64,000 nt of DNA. Source: Pseudomonas maumuensis (lineage in GTDB: Bacteria > Pseudomonadota > Gammaproteobacteria > Pseudomonadales > Pseudomonadaceae). This document shows positions 26,481 to 36,722 of the stretch, one piece after another. Both the position numbers and the translations under genes were made by a program. The notes under the pieces are model-generated. The model saw nothing but the letters and a program-made list of their open reading frames with translations. It did not search any database and was not told where the DNA came from. Every line of letters begins with the position of its first letter. The stretch's first letter is position 1. Location: contig NZ_CP077077.1 in NCBI RefSeq assembly GCF_019139675.1, positions 5,642,001 to 5,706,000 on the forward strand. Reading direction: 5' to 3'.

Positions 26481-27473
26481 ATGCTGCACAGCCACCTCAC
26501 CACCCTCAACGCCGTTTCGCTGATCCTCCAGGTGTTCCAGGAAGACGGCGTGGACGCGCAGCACATGCTCGCCGGCAGCGGCATAGGCCCCGCAGACCTT
26601 GGCCACGCCGATGCGCGCATCACCACCCAGCAGGAACTGCAGGTCTGCGCCAACGCCGTTGCCCGGCGCCAGGACATCGGCCTGGAACTCGGCCGGCGCA
26701 TGCACGTGTCGTGCTACGGCATGCTCGGTTACGCCCTGCTCTCAAGTGCCACTTTGGGTGACGCCCTGCGCCTGGCGCTGAGCTTTCCGGCACTGCTGGG
26801 AACAGTTTTTCAGCTGCGCCTGGTGGACGATGGCCAGCGCGTGTGGCTCAGCGCCAGCGACCATTACGACGCGCCTGGGCTGGCCGCCTTCAATGCCGAG
26901 TTCTGCCTGCTGTCGCTGAAAGTGATCTGCGACGATCTGCTCGGCCGCCCGCTACCGCTGCTGGCGGCGCGTTTCGAACACTCCCGCCCCGGCTACCACG
27001 CGCTCTACGACGGTGCGTTCCAGTGTCCGCTGGGCTTCGAGGCCGGCGACAACGCCTTTGCCTTCGAGCGCCGCTGGCTGGACATGCCGCTGCCGCTGGC
27101 CGACCCGATCACCCACAAGGCCATGGGTGAACGCTGCCGGCGTCTTAATTTGGAGTTCACTGGCCGCCAAGCCTGGTTGGGGCGTATTCGCCAGCTGCTG
27201 CTGCGGCAACTGGATGCCGCGCCTGGGCTCGAAGGCCTGGCGCGGCAGATGAACTGCTCGTCGCGAACGCTGCGTCGGCATTTGCAGGCGCTGGGTAGCA
27301 GTTATCAACAGCTCCTCGACGAGCTGCGCTTCGAGCGGGCCAAGCAGTTGCTGGCCGAGGACCAGATGCCGATCTACCGCATTGCCGAGACATTGGGGTT
27401 CAGCGAGACCGCGAGCTTCCGGCATGCCTTCCAGCGCTGGAGCGGCGTGGCGCCAAGCCATTTTCGCGGTTGA
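26481..27473 (+). CDS. AraC family transcriptional regulator
   Basis: 330 residues from the ATG at 26481 (CGGGA eight bases upstream); an earlier ATG at 26472 is possible. The N-terminal half is of the arabinose-binding-like (OruR/ArgR) type. The C-terminal AraC DNA-binding domain has its two helix-turn-helices in LEGLARQMNCSSRTLRRHLQALGSSYQQLLDELRFERAKQLL and YRIAETLGFSETASFRHAFQRWSGVAPSHFR. The next gene, an acetylpolyamine amidohydrolase, starts 114 bases later on the same strand, so the regulator probably controls it. Confidence 0.88.
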   Translation: MLHSHLTTLNAVSLILQVFQEDGVDAQHMLAGSGIGPADLGHADARITTQQELQVCANAVARRQDIGLELGRRMHVSCYGMLGYALLSSATLGDALRLALSFPALLGTVFQLRLVDDGQRVWLSASDHYDAPGLAAFNAEFCLLSLKVICDDLLGRPLPLLAARFEHSRPGYHALYDGAFQCPLGFEAGDNAFAFERRWLDMPLPLADPITHKAMGERCRRLNLEFTGRQAWLGRIRQLLLRQLDAAPGLEGLARQMNCSSRTLRRHLQALGSSYQQLLDELRFERAKQLLAEDQMPIYRIAETLGFSETASFRHAFQRWSGVAPSHFRG

Positions 27474-27586
27474 CCGGTTACGGACGGCTTGGCCACATCG
27501 ATCCCCTTTTGGCCGTTTGCGACGTTCTCCAGTACCGGGCATTCCGTAAAAATGGCTCCACGCCAGTGAATACGGAGAACAACAAC

Positions 27587-28627
27587 GTGCTGACGATCTA
27601 TTCCGATGACCACCGTTTGCACCATGGCCGCTGCGAGCTCATCGACGGCAAGCTGATGCCCTGTTTCGAAATGCCGTCGCGCGCCGACCACGTCCTGGAG
27701 CGGGTCAAGCAGCGCAACCTAGGGCCCGTAAAGGGCCCCGCCGACTTCGGTCGCGCGCCGCTACAGCGCATCCACAGCGCCGACTACCTGGACTTCTTCG
27801 AAGGCGCCTGGGCCCGCTGGGCCGCGCTTGGCCAGGAAGGTGACCTGCTGCCGTTCACCTGGCCGGCGCGCACCCTGCGCCAGGTCAAACCCAGCGGCCT
27901 GCACGGCGAGCTCGGTTATTACAGCTTCGACGCCGGCGCACCGATCACCGCTGGCACCTGGCAGGCCGCCTACAGCGCCGCCCAGGTTGCCCTGACCGCC
28001 CAGGCCGCGATCCAGCAAGGCGCCCATGCCGCCTTCGCCCTGTGCCGGCCGCCAGGGCACCACGCTGCAGGCGAAGTGATGGGCGGTTACTGCTACCTGA
28101 ACAACGCAGCCATTGCCGCCCAGGCCTTCATCGACCAAGGCCGGCGCAAGGTAGCCATCCTCGACGTCGACTATCACCACGGCAACGGTACGCAGGACAT
28201 TTTCTACACCCGCAACGACGTGTTCTTCGCCTCGATCCACGGCGACCCGCAGGACGAGTTCCCGTTCTTCCTCGGCTACGCCGACGAGACCGGCGAAGGT
28301 GCCGGCGAAGGCTGCAACATCAACTACCCGCTGCCTGCCGGCAGCGACTGGGCAGCCTGGAGCGCGGCCCTCGAAGACGCCTGCCAGCGCATCGCTGCCT
28401 TCGATGCCGATGTGCTGGTGATCTCCCTTGGCGTGGATACCTTCAAGGACGACCCCATCTCCCAGTTCAAGCTCGACAGTCCCGACTACCTGGCGATGGG
28501 CAAGCGCATCGCCCAGCTGGGCAAGCCGACCTTGTTCGTGATGGAGGGCGGCTACGCTGTGGAGGAAATCGGCATCAACGCGGTCAATGTGCTGGAAGGC
28601 TTCCAGCAGGCCCAGCCAGGAGCGTGA
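27587..28627 (+). CDS. Acetylpolyamine amidohydrolase, class II HDAC-like
   Basis: 346 residues from a GTG at 27587 with GGAG nine bases upstream. The zinc deacetylase motifs are complete: CRPPGHHA (His158/His159), [16 protein letters not shown] with zinc ligands Asp195 and His197, and GVDTFKDDP with Asp284. The catalytic Tyr lies in MEGGY (about 323). It removes acetyl groups from acetylated polyamines such as acetylputrescine or acetylcadaverine. Two bases separate it from a polyamine-binding protein gene. In P. aeruginosa, related genes are called aphA and aphB; which one this matches is not certain. Confidence 0.92.
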   Translation: MLTIYSDDHRLHHGRCELIDGKLMPCFEMPSRADHVLERVKQRNLGPVKGPADFGRAPLQRIHSADYLDFFEGAWARWAALGQEGDLLPFTWPARTLRQVKPSGLHGELGYYSFDAGAPITAGTWQAAYSAAQVALTAQAAIQQGAHAAFALCRPPGHHAAGEVMGGYCYLNNAAIAAQAFIDQGRRKVAILDVDYHHGNGTQDIFYTRNDVFFASIHGDPQDEFPFFLGYADETGEGAGEGCNINYPLPAGSDWAAWSAALEDACQRIAAFDADVLVISLGVDTFKDDPISQFKLDSPDYLAMGKRIAQLGKPTLFVMEGGYAVEEIGINAVNVLEGFQQAQPGA

Positions 28628-28629
28628 AC

Positions 28630-29733
28630 ATGACCCGACTCAAACGTCTGCTCGCCCCGCTCATCGCCGCCGGCCTGTTCGCTGGCGCACTCCAGGCACA
28701 CGCCGAACAGCGTACCCTGCGGGTATATAACTGGTTCGACTACATCACCCCGCAAACCCTGGTCGACTTCCAGAAGGACAGCGGGGTCAAGCTGATCTAC
28801 GACATCTTCGACACCAACGAAGCGCTGGAAGCCAAGCTGCTTACCGGCAACTCCGGCTATGACGTGGTGGTGCCATCCAACGTGTTTCTCGCCAAGCAGA
28901 TCGAAGCCGGCGTGTTCCAGCCCCTCGATCGGGCGAAGCTGCCCAACTGGCAACATCTGGACCCGGCACTGATGAAGCTGATCGAGGCCAATGACCCGGG
29001 CAACAAGTTTGCCGTGCCTTACATGTACGGCACGGTGCTGATCGGCTTCAACCCGGCCAAGGTCAAGGCGGTGCTCGGCGACGACGCACCGGTGGACAGC
29101 TGGGACCTGATTTTCAAGGAAGAGAACATCGCCAAGCTCAAGCAGTGCGGCGTGGCGCTGCTTGATTCGCCGTCGGAGATCCTGCCGCTGGCGCTGTCGT
29201 ACCTGGGGCTGGACCCTAACAGCGGCAAGCCAGCGGACTATCAGAAAGCCCAGGACCTACTGATGAAGATCCGCCCGCACGTGACCTATTTCCACTCCTC
29301 CAAGTACATGGCCGACATCGCCAATGGCGATATCTGCGTGGCGGTGGGTTATTCCGGCAGCTTCTCCCAGGCTGCCAACCGTGCGCGCGAAGCCAAGAAC
29401 GGCGTGGTGGTGGACATGCGCCTGCCGAAAGAAGGCGCACCGATCTGGTTCGACATGCTGGCGATTCCGAAGAATGCGGCCAACCCGGAAGATGCCCACA
29501 CGTTCATCAACTACCTGCTGCGGCCCGAGGTGATCGCGCCGATCAGCGACTTCGTCGGCTACCCGAACCCGAACAAGGATGCGACCGACAAGGTCAGCCC
29601 GGCGATCCGCAACAACCCGAACCTGTACCCGACGGCGGAGGCAATGGCCAAGTTGTACACGCTCAAGCCGTTGCCACGGGATGCCGAGCGGGCGCGGACG
29701 CGGGCCTGGACCAAGATCAAGTCCGGCACCTGA
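28630..29733 (+). CDS. Periplasmic polyamine-binding protein (PotF/SpuD-like)
   Basis: 367 residues with a signal peptide ([25 protein letters not shown]). The mature protein begins [30 protein letters not shown], the PotF/SpuD pattern in which YNW.DYI and the following Asp/Glu residues bind polyamines. [25 protein letters not shown] is also typical. AGGAG lies just before the start, within the deacetylase stop region. No permease or ATPase gene accompanies it, so it must share a transporter encoded elsewhere or act as a sensor protein. Confidence 0.9.
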   Translation: MTRLKRLLAPLIAAGLFAGALQAHAEQRTLRVYNWFDYITPQTLVDFQKDSGVKLIYDIFDTNEALEAKLLTGNSGYDVVVPSNVFLAKQIEAGVFQPLDRAKLPNWQHLDPALMKLIEANDPGNKFAVPYMYGTVLIGFNPAKVKAVLGDDAPVDSWDLIFKEENIAKLKQCGVALLDSPSEILPLALSYLGLDPNSGKPADYQKAQDLLMKIRPHVTYFHSSKYMADIANGDICVAVGYSGSFSQAANRAREAKNGVVVDMRLPKEGAPIWFDMLAIPKNAANPEDAHTFINYLLRPEVIAPISDFVGYPNPNKDATDKVSPAIRNNPNLYPTAEAMAKLYTLKPLPRDAERARTRAWTKIKSGT

Positions 29734-29739
29734 TGTTTT

Positions 29740-29840
29740 GGGGCCGCTCTGCAGCCCATCGCCGGCAAGCCGGCTCCCACAAAGACATGTGCAATTCCTG
29801 TGGGAGCCGGCTTGCCGGCGATGGGTCGCAGAGCGGCCCC
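29740..29840. repeat. REP pair (BIME-like), full palindrome
   Basis: Outer arms GGGGCCGCTCTGC / GCAGAGCGGCCCC and inner CATCGCCGGCAAGCCGGCTC units make one large inverted repeat of about 100 bases around a central spacer. It lies between convergent genes. Confidence 0.88.
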
Positions 29841-29842
29841 AT

Positions 29843-31372
29843 TCAATCTCGCCAGGCCTTGCGCAGGCGCATCAAAGCCTGCGCAATCTCCCCTTCTGGC
29901 ACTGCCGCGAATCCCAGTACCAGCCCTGCCCTCGTATCCGCAGGCTCCGCGCTGTCCTCCAGCCAGTAGCTGCTCAGCGGATTGACTTCCACCCCCACCG
30001 CCTCGGCCCGGGCCACCAGTTCCTGCTCCCGGGCAAAGTTATCCACATGCACTTTCACATGCAGGCCCGCCGCCACAGCCGGCATAGGTCCCAACCCTGG
30101 CACATCCTGTGGCCAGCCGGCCATGAGCACATTGCGCCGCGCCAATGCGGCCCTGCGCATGCGGCGGATATGCCGCTGGAAATGCCCTTGGGCCATGAAC
30201 TGCGCCATCACGCACTGGGTGCCGACCTCTGAATGGCGCACCGCCAGCGCCCGACACTGACTGAACGCCTGTACCAGGCGCCCGGGGAGCACCAGGTATC
30301 CCAGGCGCAGGGCCGGAAGGGCGATCTTGCCGAAGGTGCCCACGTACAGCACTCGCCCTTGACGGTCCAACGCCGCCAGTGGCGCCAGCGGCGCTCCGCT
30401 GTAACGGTACTCGCCGTCGTAATCGTCTTCGAGAATCCAGCCATCCTGGCGCTCGGCCCAGGTCAGCAACGACAGGCGACGGGCCAGGCTCATGGTGACA
30501 CCGGTGGGATACTGGTGGGCTGGCGTCACGTAGGCCAGCCGGCACTCGGGCATCTGCGCCAGCCTCGCGCAGTCCATGCCCTCCTCATCCACCGGCACGC
30601 CTCTGAGCCTTGCACCGGCCATCGCGAAGGCATGCCCGGCAGCCTGGTAACCCGGGTTTTCCACAGCCACGCCATCGCCAGGCTGCAGCAACAGCTGTGC
30701 ACAAAGACTGATGGCCTCCTGCGCACCACTGGTGATCACAATTTGTTCAGCCGTGCAGGAAAGCCCACGCGAACGTCGCAGATAGGTGGCGATCAGTTCG
30801 CGAAGTTGCCACTCACCGGCAGGGTCGCCATAACCCAGCATGGCCGGGTCGGGATTGCGCCAGAAACCCGCCTGTAGCTTGGCCCACACCTCGAACGGGA
30901 ACAGATCGAACGCCGGCACGCCCACGCGAAACGCCTTCGGCGCCCCACCCCTAGGTAGCGGCAAATGATGATTTTTCAGACGCTCCAGAGGCTCGCTCGT
31001 GACCGCCTGGCTGGATAAATCCTCAGTATCCAATCCATTAAATGTGGATAAGTCTGTTGATAAACCCCGGGATAACCTTGTTGATAAGTGTGTGGATAGT
31101 TTCGGCAGCTGGCTTACATAGGTGCCATCCCCGACCCGGCTTTCAATGAAGCCTTCGGCATACAACTGGTCATAGGCCCGGACCACGCTATTGCGCGACA
31201 ACGTCAGCATCGCTGCCAGGTCACGGGTGGCTGGTAGCCGCGTACCGCTGCCCAAACGCCCATCCAGCACCCTGGCGCGCAAGGCATGGTAGAGCTGCTG
31301 GCTCAGGCCGCGACGACGGTCCAGGACGATCCCCGCAGGGTCGAAAGGGAGAGGATGGCAACGCTCGCTCAT
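29843..31372 (-). CDS. MocR/PdxR-type GntR regulator with aminotransferase domain
   Basis: 509 residues. An N-terminal GntR winged helix (about 20-85, GLSQQLYHALRARVLDGRLGSGTRLPATRDLAAMLTLSRNSVVRAY) is joined to a class I aminotransferase-like domain (about 140-505). The joining linker contains an unusual repeat (LST units at about 92-111). The PLP-binding Lys is expected in GTFGKIALPALRLGYLVLP, and the cofactor Asp/Tyr region is ILEDDYDGEYRY. Such proteins sense pyridoxal phosphate or amino compounds and usually control a divergent gene. Here that is a PaiB-like gene 90 bases away. Confidence 0.9.
   Translation of the reverse strand: MSERCHPLPFDPAGIVLDRRRGLSQQLYHALRARVLDGRLGSGTRLPATRDLAAMLTLSRNSVVRAYDQLYAEGFIESRVGDGTYVSQLPKLSTHLSTRLSRGLSTDLSTFNGLDTEDLSSQAVTSEPLERLKNHHLPLPRGGAPKAFRVGVPAFDLFPFEVWAKLQAGFWRNPDPAMLGYGDPAGEWQLRELIATYLRRSRGLSCTAEQIVITSGAQEAISLCAQLLLQPGDGVAVENPGYQAAGHAFAMAGARLRGVPVDEEGMDCARLAQMPECRLAYVTPAHQYPTGVTMSLARRLSLLTWAERQDGWILEDDYDGEYRYSGAPLAPLAALDRQGRVLYVGTFGKIALPALRLGYLVLPGRLVQAFSQCRALAVRHSEVGTQCVMAQFMAQGHFQRHIRRMRRAALARRNVLMAGWPQDVPGLGPMPAVAAGLHVKVHVDNFAREQELVARAEAVGVEVNPLSSYWLEDSAEPADTRAGLVLGFAAVPEGEIAQALMRLRKAWRD
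31040..31099 (-). repeat. Five tandem 12-bp repeats encoding the MocR linker
   Basis: On the minus strand five consecutive 12-base units start CTATCCACA, TTATCAACA, TTATCCCGG, TTATCAACA and TTATCCACA, each followed by three variable bases. They encode LSTH-LSTR-LSRG-LSTD-LSTF. The core is the DnaA-box sequence TTATCCACA or a 1-base variant in four of the five units. Confidence 0.85.
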
Positions 31373-31397
31373 GACATTGGACCTATGAAAACAGCCT

Positions 31398-31447
31398 TGA
31401 ATGGCTCTTACTCCGAGCCAATACCCTGCCTAGCATGGAGCCATTCA
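31398..31447. promoter_or_regulatory. Inverted-repeat operator between MocR gene and PaiB-like gene
   Basis: TGAATGGCTC (31398-31407) and GAGCCATTCA (31438-31447) form a perfect 10-bp inverted repeat. A further half-element GAGCCA lies between them at 31415-31420. MocR regulators typically bind several direct and inverted copies of a short motif in the divergent region, so this is the likely operator. Confidence 0.6.
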
Positions 31448-31462
31448 GCAAGGACATCCAGC

Positions 31463-32092
31463 ATGTACAACAACAAGCCCCACCAAGAACACGACCTCGA
31501 CCGCCTGCACCAGCACATGCTGCACACTCGCCTGGCCCTGCTGGTCAGCCACGGTGAACAGGGTTTGTTGGCTACCCACCTGCCGGTGCTGGTCGAAACC
31601 GGCGAGGGCGAGTTCGGCACAGTCTACGGTCACCTGGCCCGGGCCAACCGCCAGTGGCAAGACCTGGAACAGGGCGGCGAGGCGCTGCTGGTGTTTCCCG
31701 GCGCCGATGCCTACGTCAGCCCAAGCTACTACCCGAGCAAAGTGGACAACCCCAAGGTGGTGCCGACCTGGAACTACCTGGCGGTGCATGCCTATGGCCC
31801 GGTGGAAGTTATCCACAAGCCAGGGCCGCTGCTGGACATCGTCACCCGCCTCACCGACCGCCACGAACAGGGCCGCAGCGAGCCCTGGAAAGTGGCTGAC
31901 GCGCCAAGCGACTACCTCGACGGCATGCTCCGCGCCATCGTCGGCATCCGCCTGCCCATCACCCGCCTGCAAGGTGCGCGCAAACTTAGCCAGAACCGTT
32001 CTGCGCAGGACATTGCCGGCGTGCGCGAAAGCCTCGGCGCCAGCAGCGACCACCTGGACAACCAACTCGCCGCGCACATGCGCGATCTCTGA
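31463..32092 (+). CDS. PaiB-like FMN-binding protein
   Basis: 209 residues from the ATG at 31463 with AAGGA ten bases upstream. Conserved PaiB features are ATHLPVLVE, GHLARANRQWQDL, FPGADAYVSPSYYPSKVDNPKVVPTWNY and the C-terminal KLSQNRSAQDIAGV. The fold is the FMN-binding split barrel. In Bacillus PaiB pairs with an acetyltransferase PaiA; here two acetyltransferase genes follow directly. The actual function in Pseudomonas is unknown. It contains an exact DnaA-box nonamer at 31809-31817. Confidence 0.85.
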   Translation: MYNNKPHQEHDLDRLHQHMLHTRLALLVSHGEQGLLATHLPVLVETGEGEFGTVYGHLARANRQWQDLEQGGEALLVFPGADAYVSPSYYPSKVDNPKVVPTWNYLAVHAYGPVEVIHKPGPLLDIVTRLTDRHEQGRSEPWKVADAPSDYLDGMLRAIVGIRLPITRLQGARKLSQNRSAQDIAGVRESLGASSDHLDNQLAAHMRDL

Positions 32093-32103
32093 AGGAAAAG
32101 CCC

Positions 32104-32550
32104 ATGACCCACATCAGCCTGCGCCCGGTAGGCGCCCACGATCATGCCGCCTGGCGCACCCTTTGGCAGGCCTACCTGCACTTTTACCAGACCGAACTGG
32201 CCGACGAGATCTATCAGAGCACCTGGCAGCGCCTGCTTGACCCCGGCGAGCCGACCCACTCGGCCTTGGCCTGGGTAGATGGCAAAGCGGTAGGCCTGGT
32301 CAACTTCATCTACCATCGCACCAACTGGAGCATCCAGAACACCTGCTATCTACAAGACCTTTACGTGGACAGCGAGCAGCGCGGCCTGGGCATCGGCCGC
32401 CAGCTGATCGAGCATGTCTACGCGACGGCCAAGGCCGCCGACTGCATGAGGGTGCATTGGCTGACCCACGAGACCAACGCCACCGCCATCAGCCTTTACG
32501 AACAGGTCGCCGATCGCCCGGGCTTCATCCAATTCCGCAAAGCACTGTAG
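32104..32550 (+). CDS. GNAT family N-acetyltransferase
   Basis: 148 residues. The acetyl-CoA binding motif A is CYLQDLYVDSEQRGLGIGRQLIEHVYATAKA, with RGLGIG in the R/QxxGxG/A place. Motif B is WLTHETNATAISLYEQV. It starts 11 bases after the PaiB-like gene with a GAAGGAAAA ribosome-binding site, so it is co-transcribed. The acceptor could be an amino acid, polyamine or antibiotic; the sequence does not tell. Confidence 0.88.
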   Translation: MTHISLRPVGAHDHAAWRTLWQAYLHFYQTELADEIYQSTWQRLLDPGEPTHSALAWVDGKAVGLVNFIYHRTNWSIQNTCYLQDLYVDSEQRGLGIGRQLIEHVYATAKAADCMRVHWLTHETNATAISLYEQVADRPGFIQFRKAL

Positions 32551-32557
32551 GCCGAAC

Positions 32558-33229
32558 ATGAACGACGCATTGAACTGGAAACCTGCCGGCACGCCCAAGG
32601 CCGAGCCCCTCGAAGGCCGTTTCATCCGTCTGGAGAAGCTCGATCCTACCCGTCATGGCGACGATCTTTGGGAAGTACTGCAAGGGCCGGGCTCGGACCC
32701 GGCGCTATGGGACTACCTGCCCTACGGCCCGTTTGCCGAGCGCGCCAGCTTCGACCGCTGGTTGGAAGGCAACGCCGCCAGCCGCGACCCGCTGTTCTAC
32801 AGCGTGATCGACCGCGTCACTAGCCAGGTCCAAGGCATCCTCAGCTATATGTCGATAGTCCCCGAACAGGGCCGCTTCGAGATTGGCCACATCGCCTTCG
32901 GCGCCGCCATGCAACGCACACCCAAGGGCACCGAGGCGGTTTACCTTTTGAGCAAGCTGGGCTTCGAGCTGGGCAATCGCCGGCTGGAATGGAAATGCAA
33001 CGACGCCAATGCCCGCTCCAAGCGCGCGGCCGAACGGTTCGGTTTTGTGTTCGAAGGAGTGTTCCGCAACCACATGGTGGTCAAGGACCGTAATCGCGAT
33101 ACAACGTGGTATTCGATTACCGATACCGAATGGCCTACCGTCGCGGCGGGGTTCGAGCGTTGGTTGAGTGAGGAAAACCAGCAGCCTGAGGGACAAGTCC
33201 GCACGCTGGAAGCGTGCCGCGTGGGCTGA
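32558..33229 (+). CDS. RimJ/RimL-type GNAT acetyltransferase
   Basis: 223 residues starting 7 bases after the previous gene. The RimJ-type pattern is seen: GRFIRLEKLDPTRHGDDLWEVLQG near the start, IGHIAFGAAMQRTPKGTEAVYLLSKLGFELGNRRLEWKCNDANARSKRAAERFGFVFEGVFRNHMVVKDRNRDTTWYSI toward the end. Enzymes of this class acetylate alpha-amino groups of proteins or small amines. It is the third gene of the PaiB-like operon. Confidence 0.88.
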   Translation: MNDALNWKPAGTPKAEPLEGRFIRLEKLDPTRHGDDLWEVLQGPGSDPALWDYLPYGPFAERASFDRWLEGNAASRDPLFYSVIDRVTSQVQGILSYMSIVPEQGRFEIGHIAFGAAMQRTPKGTEAVYLLSKLGFELGNRRLEWKCNDANARSKRAAERFGFVFEGVFRNHMVVKDRNRDTTWYSITDTEWPTVAAGFERWLSEENQQPEGQVRTLEACRVG

Positions 33230-33239
33230 TTTATCCAGA

Positions 33240-33265
33240 CAAAAAAAGGGGAGCATCCGCTCCCC
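33240..33265 (-). terminator. Terminator of pycAB (also faces the GNAT operon)
   Basis: GGGGAGC-ATCC-GCTCCCC is a perfect 7-bp stem with a 4-base loop. On the minus strand it is followed by seven T, so it mainly ends pycB. It also lies 19 bases past the stop of the plus-strand GNAT operon. Confidence 0.85.
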
Positions 33266-33297
33266 AGAGGTTAACCGCTTGCAGATGAAGGCTTTTG

Positions 33298-35106
33298 TCA
33301 GCCTTCGATCTCGATCAGGATTTCGCCCGGGGTCACCCGGTCGCCCTTGGCCACGTGAATGGCCACGACCTTGCCGGCGATCGCCGCCTGGACTTCGGTC
33401 TCCATCTTCATCGCCTCGGTGATCAGCACTGCCTGCCCTGCCTTGACCACGTCGCCTTCCTTGACCAGCACATCGACGATGTTGCCCGGCATGCTGGTGC
33501 TGACGTGGCCCGGCGCGCTGGCCTGCTTGCGCTTGCTGCCGCCACCGCCGACGAACTCGTTGAGCGGCTCGAACACCACTTCTTCCGGCATGCCGTCGAT
33601 GGACAGGTAGAAGTGGCGCTTGCCTTCGGCCTTCACGCCGACACCGGTGATATCGACGCGGTAGGTTTCACCGTGGACATCGATGACGAACTCGGTCGGC
33701 ACGCCTTCACCGCCCACCGCCCCCACCGCGCCGGCTTCCGGAATCGGCAGCAGGGCTTCTGGCTTGAGGGTGCCGGCCTCACGCTCCTCGAGGAACTTGC
33801 GGCCGATGTCGGGGAACATGGCGAAGGTCAGCACGTCCTCCTCGGAGTGCGCGAGGCTGCCGATGTCGGCGCGCAGCTTGGCCATCTCCGGCTTGAGCAG
33901 GTCGGCCGGGCGCACGTCGATCACATCCTCGCTGCCGATCGCCTGGCGCCGCAATTGCTCGTTGACCACACCGGGAGCTTTGCCGTAGCCGCCTTGCAGG
34001 TACAGCTTCACTTCATTGGTGATGGTCTTGTAGCGCTCGCCGGCCAGCACGTTGAAGAACGCCTGGGTGCCGACGATCTGCGAGGTCGGGGTCACCAGCG
34101 GCGGGAAGCCGAGGTCTTCGCGCACCCGCGGGATCTCCGCCAGCACTTCGTTCATGCGGTTGAGCGCGCCCTGCTCCTTGAGCTGGTTGGCCAGGTTGGA
34201 AATCATCCCGCCCGGTACCTGGTTGACCTGCACGCGGGTGTCCACGGCGGTGAACTCGCTTTCGAACTGGTGGTACTTCTTGCGCACGGCGTAGAAGTAC
34301 AGGCCGATCTCCTGCAACAGCTCGAGGTCCAGGCCGGTGTCGAATTCGCTGCCCTTGAGCGCGGCGACCATCGACTCGGTGCCCGGGTGGCTGGTGCCCC
34401 AGGCGAAGCTGGAGATCGCGGTATCGATATGGTCGACGCCGTTCTCGACGGCCTTGAGCTGGCACATCGCGGCCAGGCCGGCAGTGTCGTGGGAGTGGAT
34501 GAACACCGGCAGCGACTGCTCGGCCTTAAGCGCCTTGACCAGCTCGCCGGTGGCGAACGGGGTCAGCAGACCGGCCATATCCTTGATCGCCACCGAGTCG
34601 CAGCCCATGGCTTCCATCTGCTTGGCCTGCTGCACGAAGGCGTCGACGGTATGTACCGGGCTGGTGGTGTAGGCGATGGTGCCCTGGGCGTGCTTGCCGG
34701 CGGCTTTCACCGCCTCGATGGCCACGCGCAGGTTACGCACATCGTTCATGGCGTCGAAGATGCGGAACACGTCGATGCCATTGACCGCGGCCTTGGCCAC
34801 GAAGGCCTTGACCACGTCGTCGCTGTAATGGCGGTAGCCCAACAGGTTCTGCCCACGCAGGAGCATCTGCAGGCGGGTGTTGGGCAGCGCGGCACGCAGC
34901 TTGCGCAGGCGCTCCCACGGGTCTTCCTTGAGGAAGCGCACACAGGCGTCGAAGGTGGCGCCACCCCAGACCTCCAGCGACCAGTAGCCAACCTTGTCGA
35001 GCTTGTCACAGATCGGCAGCATGTCTTCGGTGCGCATGCGGGTGGCCAGCAGGGACTGGTGGGCGTCGCGCAGGATCGTGTCGGTAACAAAGATTTTCTT
35101 GGACAT
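33298..35106 (-). CDS. pycB: Pyruvate carboxylase subunit B (biotin-carrying)
   Basis: 602 residues from the ATG at 35106 with GAGGAA eight bases upstream. The N-terminal carboxyltransferase domain has the metal and substrate motifs TILRDAHQSLLATRMR and IKDMAGLL, plus a His-rich FIHSHDTAG. The conserved PycB/OadA domain follows. The C-terminal biotinyl domain carries the biotin attachment motif EAMKMETE. It transfers carboxyl from biotin to pyruvate, making oxaloacetate. The homologous oadA decarboxylase needs membrane subunits not found here, which favours the carboxylase role. Confidence 0.94.
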   Translation of the reverse strand: MSKKIFVTDTILRDAHQSLLATRMRTEDMLPICDKLDKVGYWSLEVWGGATFDACVRFLKEDPWERLRKLRAALPNTRLQMLLRGQNLLGYRHYSDDVVKAFVAKAAVNGIDVFRIFDAMNDVRNLRVAIEAVKAAGKHAQGTIAYTTSPVHTVDAFVQQAKQMEAMGCDSVAIKDMAGLLTPFATGELVKALKAEQSLPVFIHSHDTAGLAAMCQLKAVENGVDHIDTAISSFAWGTSHPGTESMVAALKGSEFDTGLDLELLQEIGLYFYAVRKKYHQFESEFTAVDTRVQVNQVPGGMISNLANQLKEQGALNRMNEVLAEIPRVREDLGFPPLVTPTSQIVGTQAFFNVLAGERYKTITNEVKLYLQGGYGKAPGVVNEQLRRQAIGSEDVIDVRPADLLKPEMAKLRADIGSLAHSEEDVLTFAMFPDIGRKFLEEREAGTLKPEALLPIPEAGAVGAVGGEGVPTEFVIDVHGETYRVDITGVGVKAEGKRHFYLSIDGMPEEVVFEPLNEFVGGGGSKRKQASAPGHVSTSMPGNIVDVLVKEGDVVKAGQAVLITEAMKMETEVQAAIAGKVVAIHVAKGDRVTPGEILIEIEG

Positions 35107-35117
35107 TATTCGGTTCC

Positions 35118-36533
<1,416 letters not shown>

Positions 36534-36640
36534 TGGAGTCTTCCCAAAGCCGTAGGAACAGACGATCCGGTTCTACCGGTCGGCGCGTGACCAGACGTCG
36601 CTGGCCAGTCGCATATCCACCCTAGCGCTGAAGGTTGATA

Positions 36641-36685
36641 AACAAAAATCAATATTTGTTAGAGGCAGCATAAGCAAAAGCTTAT
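36641..36685. promoter_or_regulatory. Two palindromes in the pycA-pycR divergent region
   Basis: AACAAA-N8-TTTGTT lies at 36641-36660 and ATAAGC-AAAA-GCTTAT at 36670-36685, in an AT-rich stretch between divergent genes. Either could be the PycR operator. Which one is used cannot be decided from one sequence. Confidence 0.5.
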
Positions 36686-36722
36686 AGTTGGGTAACAAGG
36701 TTTTGCCGGAGCACCGCAAAAA

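Noticed and set aside
31040..31099. Tandem repeats as a CRISPR array
   Set aside because: Units are 12 bp with no unique spacers, lie in frame inside a regulator gene, and no cas genes are present.
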